Origin: Verrucomicrobia bacterium TMED56
GTDB taxonomy: Bacteria > Verrucomicrobiota > Verrucomicrobiia > Opitutales > Seribacteraceae
Length of the DNA: 6,138 nucleotides
NCBI GenBank assembly: GCA_002167265.1
Contig: NHDJ01000100.1
Span: forward strand, 2,758-8,895
Reading direction: 5' to 3'
Below the pieces are notes generated by a model. That model ran no database searches, was not told the DNA's origin, and saw only the letters and a list, made by a program, of their open reading frames with translations. The translations under genes were made by a program, and so were the position numbers. Below are positions 1-5,701 of the stretch, piece after piece. Within the stretch, counting starts at the first letter, position 1; the number at the start of each line of letters is the position of its first letter.

Positions 1-898
1 GCTCTCCTTCTGACTGGATATCCAAGAATAACCAATTATTTTTCAAATCACTGTAGATGTAAGGATAAGTCTCCTCCACCGTCCAAAACCAGCCGATATT
101 TACATGCCAGAACCAAACTCCGTTACCAGTGGATCCAAGTGTATAGATCCAACCTAAGAATTCATGAAATATCCAACCTTCTGTTGAGTCATAGTATGAA
201 CCAAACCATTTTGAAGTATACCACTGAGGAACTTTTGAATTAATTGGAAAACTTACAGCAACTGCCCCTTTTTCCGTCGGTTCAAACGGAATATTTGTCG
301 ATTCAGTAAATTGTAAACTGTTAACAATCTTTCTTGCCTCATCGATGGTCATAGTTCCGTTGTCAGACTCGAAAAGAAAAGATACATGTAACCAAGTTTG
401 GTATGGGTCCATCGCAAATGAAGTACTTTGTAATACTTTTGGACCTTGTAAATGAAACTTATAAATGGAACGCAGGGTGGATGATGAGCTTACTTGCTTC
501 GCTTCCCAAAATAAAACATCATATCCATGGGTGGAGGTAAATTCTGAGATAAGTAATTCACCTGTCAAATTCATGTCGTCATCGGTGAAGTTGTACAAAT
601 CGTCATTTACAATGTGCTGCAAATTGTCACTAAGCAATACCTCCTGTGTTGAGATTAGGAGATGATCAATTTCGTCACCAAAAATACCGTTGGGATATCT
701 CAGTAATTCGATAATCGAATAATATTTAAAGAAAGTGGAAGAGTGAGTTGAAAATTCAAATGAACCGTTCACATCTATTGCAAATACTTCATTCGAAAGT
801 ATTCCATTTTCAATCTTTGGATCTGGACTGGTGGCAAACGCATCTAATCTTTGCAGGTACTCGTCATGATCTGCAAAAGACACAATGATGCCACACAC
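1..898 (-). CDS. Predicted exported protein with Trp-rich C-terminal domain; runs off the window, N-terminus frameshifted
   Basis: The minus-strand frame is open from about 934 to the window edge (299 codons from the GTG at 898; last full codon at 4-2). I do not recognise the N-terminal two thirds, which is rich in Asp, Ser, Phe and Tyr and lacks transmembrane segments. The last part (223 down to about 17) is striking. It begins WYTSKWFGSYYDSTEGW, continues through LGWIYTLGSTGNGVWFW and GWFWT, and reaches YPYIY and NNWLF, with nine Trp in 64 residues. From memory this resembles a Trp-rich module at the end of predicted surface or secreted proteins of Opitutae-type Verrucomicrobia; its function is unknown. 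The GTG at 898 has no ribosome binding site, and no in-frame ATG lies near the start. The natural start is probably the ATG at 948 in another frame (separate entry). The 3' end lies outside the window. The frame is certain; the start and the family are much less so. Confidence 0.7.
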   Translation of the reverse strand, partial: MCGIIVSFADHDEYLQRLDAFATSPDPKIENGILSNEVFAIDVNGSFEFSTHSSTFFKYYSIIELLRYPNGIFGDEIDHLLISTQEVLLSDNLQHIVNDDLYNFTDDDMNLTGELLISEFTSTHGYDVLFWEAKQVSSSSTLRSIYKFHLQGPKVLQSTSFAMDPYQTWLHVSFLFESDNGTMTIDEARKIVNSLQFTESTNIPFEPTEKGAVAVSFPINSKVPQWYTSKWFGSYYDSTEGWIFHEFLGWIYTLGSTGNGVWFWHVNIGWFWTVEETYPYIYSDLKNNWLFLDIQSEGE

Positions 899-948
899 GT
901 GAATCGAAATGTGTAAGGCAAATTTTGATATTTTAGAACCGGGCATAC
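844..948 (-). other. Short frame encoding a signal-peptide-like N-terminus, out of frame with the gene it precedes
   Basis: ATG at 948 opens a 34-codon frame that stops at TAG (846-844). Its start, MPGSKISKFALHIS followed by IHTCVASLCLLQ, has the basic n-region and hydrophobic core of a Sec signal peptide. The downstream gene's frame is offset from it, so both cannot be read as one protein as the sequence stands. Restoring one T to the minus-strand T4 run (A4 on the plus strand, 875-878) would join them as ...CVASLCLFADHDEYLQ, giving a signal peptide followed by the mature protein. This suggests a one-base deletion in a homopolymer, either real (a pseudogene) or a sequencing error. A weak purine-rich AGAGAA stretch just upstream could be the ribosome binding site. 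Confidence 0.5.
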
Positions 949-950
949 GT

Positions 951-979
951 TCTCTTGTTCCTATTTAAGAACAGAGAAC
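951..979 (-). promoter_or_regulatory. Imperfect hairpin directly before the ATG at 948
   Basis: GTTCTC at 951-956 is complementary to GAGAAC at 974-979, with further GTTC/GAAC-type pairing inside and a short AT-rich loop. In a minus-strand transcript the 3' arm contains the only ribosome-binding-like purines (AGAGAA) and ends two bases before the start codon. Folding would therefore hide the initiation region. It has no T tract in the minus direction, so it is not a terminator for leuA. It could equally be a protein-binding dyad. Confidence 0.35.
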
Positions 980-1134
980 TTATTCTGTAAAGTTTATTGA
1001 GTTAGCAAAAGTATTAATACAAGTGATTTTATATTATTATTTGTACTTTAAACCACTAGGATTAAACAATCCTCATTCTACTTTCTAAGAACATGTAAAA
1101 TAGAGTTGTGGTTTTAAGTTTTCGTTTCTTCCTT

Positions 1135-1165
1135 AACAAAACTCCGCTTAGAGAATTAGCGAGTT
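1135..1165 (-). terminator. Probable intrinsic terminator of leuA, overlapping its stop codon
   Basis: On the minus strand AACTCGCT (1165-1158) pairs with AGCGGAGTT (1148-1140), leaving one bulged base and a loop of nine. The run TTTTGTT (1141-1135) follows at once. The left arm contains the last codons and first stop base of leuA. The stem is short, so termination may be partial. Confidence 0.5.
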
Positions 1166-2829
1166 CGATTATAAGCACTTACGAGTGCGATGAGGCCGCT
1201 TTTTTCAATGCTTGAGTCAATTCCGCATCCATAAGCTACACGACCAACCTTTGTCTGAAGTTGAACATAAGCAGCGGATTCAGTGGCTGAACCTTCTCCG
1301 ATAGAGTGCTGACGATAATCGGTAAGTTTAAAATCTTTCAATCCCCCCTGTTCGAGGGATTGAACAAACGCATTTATAGGTCCGTTTCCATTGCCCGATA
1401 ATTCCTTCACTTCCCCATTGATTAGGATCTTTGACAAACAAATGATTTCAGCCTCTCCGGTTTTTTTACTGGTATCATAAGAGATCAATTCCAGAGGGTC
1501 GTTTTTTTCCAAAAATTCTTCTTTAAAAGCAACATAGATTTCATTTGCTGTTAATTCTCGGGACTCCGAATCAGCCTTTTCATTGACAAGGATACCCACT
1601 TCAGGGTGCATTGCCTTAGGCAAATCGAGTCCGTATTCCCGAGACAAAATATAGGCAACTCCGCCTTTTCCACTCTGGCTGTTGATGCGAATGATTTCCT
1701 CATAGTTGCGTCCAATGTCGCGCGGATCGATGGAAAGGTAAGGAACCTGCCAGTGAGTACCATAGGTGTCTCCCTCTTTTTCGCGTAAATCCATTCCTTT
1801 TTTGATGGCATCCTGATGAGATCCCGAAAAGGCAGTAAATACGAGATCGCCTCCGTAAGGATGCCGTTCATGTACAGTCATGCCGGTTGTTCGCTCATAA
1901 ACTCCACGGATGTAATCAAGGTTTTCAAAATTCAAATTTGGATGTAGACCCTGTGCATACATATTCAGAGCCACAGTCACGATATCAAGGTTTCCCGTAC
2001 GCTCACCGTTACCAAATAAAGTGCCCTCAACTCGGTCGGCTCCGGCAAGCAATCCAAGTTCGGTGGCTGCAGTGCCAGTCCCTCGGTCATTGTGGGTATG
2101 CAGACTGATAATGGCTTTATTTCGATCCTGCATGTTCCGACAGAACCATTCAATCTGGTCGGCGTGCACATTAGGGGTGAAGAGTTCGACGGTGGCGGGT
2201 AGGTTTAAAATAATTGGATTTTGCTCACTCGGTTCCCACTCATTCATGACCGCCTCGCAAACCTCGAGAGCATAATCGACTTCCGTGTCGGAAAAGCTTT
2301 CGGGTGAATACTCAAGTTGAACTTCGGTATCCGGAAGTTCAGGTAAAAGTTTTTTAACCAACCTCACACCCTCTACGGCAATTTTTTTAATTTCTTCCTT
2401 TGACTTTCCAAATGTCACGCGTCGCTGAAGCGGTGATGTAGAGTTGTACAGGTGAACGATTGCTCTCTGGGAACCTTGGAGGCTCTCAAAGCTTCGCTTG
2501 ATCAAATGTTCCCGTGCCTGAGTCAATACTTGTAAGGCTACACCATCGGGAACAAGTTTATCATCGATCAATTTTCGGGCAAAATCAAATTCTGTCTGTG
2601 CAGCGGAAGGAAATCCAATTTCAATCTGTTTAAACCCAATTGAACAGAGTAGTTTGAAGAGTTCCAACTTATCCTTTACTCCCATAGGGATGGGGAGAGC
2701 CTGATTCCCGTCTCTTAAGTCCACACTGCACCAGTAAGGAACACGGTCGATTGTACGACTTGGCCATTGCCGATCGGCTAAATTAATGGTTCCCCAAGGT
2801 TTGTATTTGGTTATCGGGCTTTTTTGCAT
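1156..2829 (-). CDS. leuA: 2-isopropylmalate synthase, long (yeast-type) form
   Basis: This enzyme condenses acetyl-CoA with 2-oxoisovalerate to 2-isopropylmalate, the first committed step of leucine synthesis, in the cytosol. The 557 residues match the longer LeuA subfamily. The N-terminal pattern KYKPWGTINLADRQWPSRTI (9-28) is typical of it. The TIM-barrel catalytic domain has the metal and substrate motif VDLRDGNQAL (36-45), the metal ligands HTH (244-246) in HTHNDRGTGTA, and the signature FGNGERTGN (272-280). RINSQSGKGG (381-390) lies in the linker. The last 125 residues form the LeuA regulatory domain, including GEGSATESAA (511-520), which in the family binds leucine for feedback inhibition. 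The ATG at 2829 gives the expected N-terminus, although no Shine-Dalgarno sequence precedes it. The gene stands alone, without leuB, leuC or leuD beside it, and is divergent from the flavoprotein gene. No leader peptide or T-box is visible; there is little room for one. Confidence 0.96.
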   Translation of the reverse strand: MQKSPITKYKPWGTINLADRQWPSRTIDRVPYWCSVDLRDGNQALPIPMGVKDKLELFKLLCSIGFKQIEIGFPSAAQTEFDFARKLIDDKLVPDGVALQVLTQAREHLIKRSFESLQGSQRAIVHLYNSTSPLQRRVTFGKSKEEIKKIAVEGVRLVKKLLPELPDTEVQLEYSPESFSDTEVDYALEVCEAVMNEWEPSEQNPIILNLPATVELFTPNVHADQIEWFCRNMQDRNKAIISLHTHNDRGTGTAATELGLLAGADRVEGTLFGNGERTGNLDIVTVALNMYAQGLHPNLNFENLDYIRGVYERTTGMTVHERHPYGGDLVFTAFSGSHQDAIKKGMDLREKEGDTYGTHWQVPYLSIDPRDIGRNYEEIIRINSQSGKGGVAYILSREYGLDLPKAMHPEVGILVNEKADSESRELTANEIYVAFKEEFLEKNDPLELISYDTSKKTGEAEIICLSKILINGEVKELSGNGNGPINAFVQSLEQGGLKDFKLTDYRQHSIGEGSATESAAYVQLQTKVGRVAYGCGIDSSIEKSGLIALVSAYNRTR

Positions 2830-2839
2830 GGAAAAGTTA

Positions 2840-2868
2840 AATATACTCTTTTCCTTGAATTATGAAAA
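2840..2868 (-). promoter_or_regulatory. Candidate leuA promoter
   Basis: Read on the minus strand, TTTTCA (2868-2863) and TATATT (2845-2840) are 17 bases apart, with four and five matches to the sigma-70 consensus. Transcription would start near 2833, leaving a leader of only a few bases before the ATG at 2829. Such a leader could not hold a Shine-Dalgarno sequence or an attenuator, so leucine control would act at the promoter or through enzyme feedback. Confidence 0.4.
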
Positions 2869-2889
2869 GCGGAAAGCCTTGGGTTGCGG

Positions 2890-2917
2890 TTCAGTTGCTA
2901 TTTGTTTAATGTAAAAT
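2890..2917 (+). promoter_or_regulatory. Candidate promoter of the coaC-like gene, implying a leaderless message
   Basis: TAAAAT at 2912-2917 differs from the -10 consensus at one base and ends six bases before the ATG. TTCAGT at 2890-2895, 16 bases upstream, is a poor -35. A start seven bases after the -10 would fall on the A of the start codon. No Shine-Dalgarno sequence lies in the CTCTTT between them, which fits leaderless initiation. Confidence 0.35.
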
Positions 2918-2923
2918 CTCTTT

Positions 2924-3490
2924 ATGACGGAATCCACCCCATCCTTATCCTGTTCGCTTTCCGGCAAGACTATTGCCCTTGGCGTATCCGGGTCGATCGC
3001 AGCGTACAGGGCAGCAGATCTGACCAGTGAACTACGCAGAGTCGGGGCTAATGTGCATGTGGTGATGACGGAATCAGCCACCAAGTTTATTTCTGCCCTT
3101 ACCCTCGGTACACTTTCCCGACATCCTGTGCTTTCATCTTTCTGGGACGAAGAGGGATGGCAACCCGGGCATATCGAACTAGCAGACAAGATCGATCTTT
3201 TTTTGGTTGCTCCTGCGACCGCCCAGCAATTGGGGAATTATGCCAATGGACTGGCTCCCGATTTACTGGGTGCGATTTATTTGGCCACCAAAGCACAAGT
3301 TATATTGGCTCCAGCGATGAACGGAAAAATGTACGAGCATGAAGCTGTGCAAAAGAATTTGGAAACATTGAAGGGCAGGGGGGTCGAAATTATCGAACCG
3401 GTGGTCGGCGAACTTGCCTGTGGGTATGAAGGAATAGGTAAATTGGCTTCTGTCGATGTCATAGTGAAGAATGTGGTCGATGCAATTTAG
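2924..3490 (+). CDS. coaC: Flavoprotein, phosphopantothenoylcysteine decarboxylase (CoaC domain only)
   Basis: The predicted reaction is the FMN-dependent decarboxylation of 4'-phosphopantothenoylcysteine to 4'-phosphopantetheine in coenzyme A synthesis. The 188 residues cover a single homo-oligomeric flavin-containing Cys decarboxylase domain. Visible motifs are the FMN-binding GVSGSIAAYRAADL (20-33), the active-site His in GHIELA (His83), APATAQQLGNYANG (96-109), the substrate-clamp PAMNGKMY (130-137) and the catalytic Cys in ACGYEGIGK (Cys166). The PAMN-xx-M-W motif ends in Tyr here. In most bacteria this domain is fused to the synthetase CoaB. Here the protein stops right after the decarboxylase domain, so CoaB must be encoded elsewhere. 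Other members of the family (UbiX-type prenyltransferases, lantibiotic EpiD-type decarboxylases) fit less well, because UbiX lacks PAMN and the ACG Cys and there are no lanthipeptide genes nearby. The ATG at 2924 leaves a short, Ser/Thr-rich N-terminal extension before the first strand. Confidence 0.85.
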   Translation: MTESTPSLSCSLSGKTIALGVSGSIAAYRAADLTSELRRVGANVHVVMTESATKFISALTLGTLSRHPVLSSFWDEEGWQPGHIELADKIDLFLVAPATAQQLGNYANGLAPDLLGAIYLATKAQVILAPAMNGKMYEHEAVQKNLETLKGRGVEIIEPVVGELACGYEGIGKLASVDVIVKNVVDAI

Positions 3491-3560
3491 GCCTCAAGTT
3501 TTGAGCATGCGAATAAATTACTCTTTGTTCACGAATTTAATATCATAGTAATTTTCTAAC

Positions 3561-3588
3561 AAAAAAGCCCGGGAAATTTACCCGGGCT
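3561..3588 (-). terminator. Strong bidirectional intrinsic terminator between coaC and hpf
   Basis: AGCCCGGG (3566-3573) and CCCGGGCT (3581-3588) form a perfect eight-pair GC-rich stem with a seven-base loop. On the minus strand six T (3566-3561) follow the stem, making it the terminator of hpf, 22 bases past its stop. On the plus strand the tail ATTATTT would also end coaC transcripts coming the other way. It is the clearest non-coding element in the window. Confidence 0.9.
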
Positions 3589-3610
3589 ATTATTTAAAAG
3601 TTTAAATTGT

Positions 3611-3961
3611 TTAGGCTGCTTGCGGTAGATCCTGTAAACTCGTCTGTTTGCGCTTAACCCGGCGTAGACGAGACCGGCGACGAAGCCCGCGATCAAGTTT
3701 TTCGACAAGATCATCCACTGCTTTATAAATATTTTGACTGAGAACGGAAATAGTAATGGTTTTTCCCTTAAGTTCTAAATGCCCTTTGGCAACATACTCG
3801 TCTTCATGGGAAGATGATTTTGAATCGTGCTCAAGTTCAATCCTGGCACGGATAATTCTCTCTTCGTGCTTATAGATTTTTTCCATCTTTTCATGGACTA
3901 TACTTTTAAGCGAGTCAGTAAGTGTAAGATGAAGGCCGGAGAGAATCAGATTATTCTTCAT
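3611..3961 (-). CDS. hpf: Ribosome hibernation promoting factor, short form (HPF/RaiA family)
   Basis: The protein binds the decoding region of the 30S subunit in slow-growing or starved cells, blocking tRNA and mRNA entry and preserving inactive ribosomes. The 116 residues match the short HPF/YfiA class. The N-terminal strand ILSGLHLTLTDSLKSIV (6-22) begins the fold. Strand residues RARIELEH (38-45) and the GKTITISV strand (66-73) lead into the diagnostic helix NIYKAVDDLVEKLDRGL (77-93). A very basic segment, RRRSRLRRVKRKQ (94-106), then fits rRNA binding. The C-terminal dimerisation domain of long HPF is absent, so 100S formation would need another factor or follow the gamma-proteobacterial mode. 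Older databases call it sigma-54 modulation protein. It is a single-gene unit with its own terminator, divergent from the pseudouridine synthase gene. Short HPF and RaiA cannot be told apart with confidence here. Confidence 0.9.
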   Translation of the reverse strand: MKNNLILSGLHLTLTDSLKSIVHEKMEKIYKHEERIIRARIELEHDSKSSSHEDEYVAKGHLELKGKTITISVLSQNIYKAVDDLVEKLDRGLRRRSRLRRVKRKQTSLQDLPQAA

Positions 3962-3965
3962 GTGC

Positions 3966-3971
3966 GTTATA
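3966..3971 (-). promoter_or_regulatory. Possible -10 element of hpf
   Basis: On the minus strand TATAAC (3971-3966) matches five of six -10 bases and lies four bases before the ATG at 3961. No convincing -35 or Shine-Dalgarno sequence accompanies it. If used, the message would be leaderless or nearly so. An activator or alternative sigma factor could compensate for the missing -35. Confidence 0.25.
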
Positions 3972-4003
3972 TGATTGATTTAATATTGGTTTAGTTTGTG
4001 AAG

Positions 4004-4021
4004 CATGCAATGGACATGCAA
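4004..4021. repeat. Tandem 7-bp direct repeat, possible regulator site
   Basis: CATGCAA occurs at 4004-4010 and again at 4015-4021, separated by four bases, so the repeats fall 11 bases apart on one face of the helix. Response regulators of the PhoB type bind repeats with this architecture, although this sequence is not a Pho box. It lies about 43 bases upstream of the hpf start and 58 upstream of the next gene's -10, so it could act on either. Confidence 0.3.
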
Positions 4022-4078
4022 CGAATCTACACTCGCACTAATCATGAAACTTTTCCAATAATGTTTATGTTTTTTTCT

Positions 4079-4087
4079 TGATATAAT
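4079..4087 (+). promoter_or_regulatory. Extended -10 promoter of the pseudouridine synthase gene cluster
   Basis: TGATATAAT is a perfect extended -10 (TG-N-TATAAT). No good -35 lies at the normal distance, as is usual for extended -10 promoters. Transcription would begin near 4094, leaving a leader of about 24 bases before the ATG at 4118. This is the best promoter match in the window and probably drives the downstream genes too. Confidence 0.6.
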
Positions 4088-4117
4088 ATTAGTTATTGAT
4101 TTTCAGTAACTTAAGAA

Positions 4118-4924
4118 ATGTTAAATAATAATGAAGCCCCCTTGGTTGTCCTAGAGGATTTTTTGTCCTGGATTCTTTTCGAAGATAATGACCTGTTGGT
4201 TTTAGATAAGCCTGCGTGGTTGGTCTGTCATCCATCCAAAAATGGCCCCTGGTCCAGCTTGGTTGGTGTCACGAAAGAGTATTTAGGAGTAGATTCGATT
4301 CACTTGGTCAGCAGACTGGATCGAGAAACTAGTGGTGTAGTCATGCTGGCCAAACATCGAAAGGCTGCCAGTTTCTGGCAGAAAGGTGTCGAACAGAGAA
4401 ATGTTAGACGCCAATACCTTGCGATTTTGAAGGGAGAAATGACTGAGGAATCTGAAATTTCCACCTTTATTGGTAATGACCCGGACAGCAAAGTTTTCGT
4501 CAAACAAAGAGTGACGCAAGAATCAAGAAAGTCTCAAAAAGCTATCACTTGTTTCGAGCCTCTTAAATTTGGAAATGGACACACTTTTTGTCGTGTGACG
4601 ACGAAAACGGGAAGAAAGCATCAGATAAGGGTTCATGCAAATTACATAGGCCATGAGATCATAGGTGATAAATTATACGGGTCGAGTGATTCTTATTACC
4701 TTAGCTTTTGTCAAGGTGGTTGGAGTGATAAGTGGATTAAGGAATTGGGTATGAAAAGGCAGGCATTACACGGGAATAAATTGGCACATCAAGAGAATGG
4801 GCAAAACTTTTCCGCTCCACTACCTTCAGACATGAAAGAGTATTTGAAGAAAAGCGTGGGTTGGCAACCTAAGGAGGTTGAGGAGGTTATTAAAGGGGCA
4901 GGACAGGAATTAAGTTGTCGATAA
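4118..4924 (+). CDS. RluA-family RNA pseudouridine synthase
   Basis: The enzyme isomerises specific uridines to pseudouridine in rRNA or tRNA. Its 268 residues carry the family motifs in order. Motif I-like FEDNDLLVLDKPAWLVCHP (21-39) comes first. The catalytic loop SRLDRETSGVVMLAK (65-79) has the nucleophile Asp68. RRQYLAILKG (97-106) follows, then TGRKHQIRVH (164-173), then IIGDKLYG (181-188), and RQALHGNKLAH (214-224) with the closing FSAPLP (231-236). There is no N-terminal S4 domain, unlike RluC and RluD, which favours the RluA/TruC-like architecture. The target base cannot be told from sequence, so no symbol is given. The ATG at 4118 has only a weak AAGAA upstream. The next gene starts 27 bases after its stop, so the two are probably co-transcribed. 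Confidence 0.88.
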   Translation: MLNNNEAPLVVLEDFLSWILFEDNDLLVLDKPAWLVCHPSKNGPWSSLVGVTKEYLGVDSIHLVSRLDRETSGVVMLAKHRKAASFWQKGVEQRNVRRQYLAILKGEMTEESEISTFIGNDPDSKVFVKQRVTQESRKSQKAITCFEPLKFGNGHTFCRVTTKTGRKHQIRVHANYIGHEIIGDKLYGSSDSYYLSFCQGGWSDKWIKELGMKRQALHGNKLAHQENGQNFSAPLPSDMKEYLKKSVGWQPKEVEEVIKGAGQELSCR

Positions 4925-4951
4925 TCAAAAGACGCAGTAGAGCAATATGTA

Positions 4952-5623
4952 ATGAGCGATAAAAGCACAGCGTCCTCACCTGTTGAAGCTTTAAAAGGTG
5001 GTTTCCGCAGAGCATGCGTCCGTCGGTTGGTTGGTGACGAAGATGGTGCTATTTCCGTGCTGAGGGATGAAATCCCGAAACTTGTGGTTGGGTGGGCTAA
5101 GTCGACTAACTTGGAAGCGGGCGAAAAGAAAGCCAAACTGAAAGAGATGTTTGACGACGAATCTGCTAGGGCTGATGAGTTGGCTACTGCATTTGACTTG
5201 TTTGCCGGAAGGTTCGAACGACGGGTTGCTGATTTGGTGACGCGTGAAATCAGAAATGCTTGTGCTAGAATTGAGCGAGTAGCAGGTTCTTTTGAAGAAA
5301 TTCTTAAAAAAATGGCAGACTTCCCAAAAGAGTCAGAAAATATAGTACTTCCAGAAAGCTCTCAAGTTCCAGAGCTGGTAAAGTCCGAGATTTCTGAGAT
5401 TTTTGAAGACAATGAGACGAAAGTGGAGGAAGAGATTGGAATAATCTTGCCTATTGAGGAAGCAAAAGGAGAGGAAGTGGGCGAAAAAGTTATTGAAGTT
5501 GTTGAAGAAGAAGAGGTTGATGTAGGGGGTGATCAGGCGGAACTTGATGAACCATTGGGCCTGGGCTTGAAATTTGATGAAATTGAAGAGATGATTGACG
5601 AAGTATTATCGATGGAAAACTAA
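4952..5623 (+). CDS. Unrecognised protein with helical N-terminus and acidic C-terminal tail, upstream of an actin-like gene
   Basis: I do not recognise this 223-residue protein. There is no signal peptide or membrane segment, so it should be cytoplasmic. Residues 10-122 look wholly alpha-helical and mixed-charge, with runs such as GGFRRACVRRLVGDEDGAIS (16-35) and FAGRFERRVADLVTREIRNA (84-103); some coiled-coil tendency is likely. Residues 128-200 are strongly acidic and probably disordered, with several EEE clusters. The end, LGLGLKFDEIEEMIDEVL (202-219), is predicted as a short amphipathic helix after a Gly-rich hinge. That layout, a folded body with an acidic linker and a terminal peptide, suggests docking onto a partner. 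The gene follows the pseudouridine synthase by 27 bases and precedes the actin-like gene by 78, with no terminator between, so an operon is likely. The start at 4952 lacks a good Shine-Dalgarno sequence. An ATG-TAA triplet pair at 4947-4952 overlaps it. Confidence 0.8.
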   Translation: MSDKSTASSPVEALKGGFRRACVRRLVGDEDGAISVLRDEIPKLVVGWAKSTNLEAGEKKAKLKEMFDDESARADELATAFDLFAGRFERRVADLVTREIRNACARIERVAGSFEEILKKMADFPKESENIVLPESSQVPELVKSEISEIFEDNETKVEEEIGIILPIEEAKGEEVGEKVIEVVEEEEVDVGGDQAELDEPLGLGLKFDEIEEMIDEVLSMEN

Positions 5624-5701
5624 TTCTTTTACGCATTCTTTCCATTCTAGATTTGACTTACGCCTTATTTTTACAAATTTCGAAGAAGATTAATTAATAT
5701 A

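Noticed and set aside
465..665. Plus-strand 66-codon open frame
   Set aside because: It lies antisense within the long open frame of the exported-protein gene, and its product has no recognisable pattern.
1551..2275. Several 60-106 codon frames on both strands
   Set aside because: All fall inside leuA, whose own frame carries every family motif.
2860..3189. Minus-strand 109-codon open frame upstream of leuA
   Set aside because: It is antisense to the conserved coding frame of the flavoprotein. The Cys/Ser/Pro-rich product looks like a shadow, and it would overlap the leuA promoter region.
3493..3505. Short hairpin CTCAA-GTT-TTGAG just after the coaC-like gene
   Set aside because: It has only five pairs and no T tract. 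The strong stem at 3566-3588 explains termination.
4871..4886. Perfect Shine-Dalgarno-like AAGGAGG and AGGAGG near the end of the pseudouridine synthase gene
   Set aside because: No start codon follows at a usable distance and the next gene begins about 66 bases later. They encode Lys-Glu-Val-Glu-Glu-Val in frame.
4283..5136. Minus-strand frames of 67-115 codons
   Set aside because: They are antisense to the pseudouridine synthase and the gene after it, and have no start signals or recognisable products.
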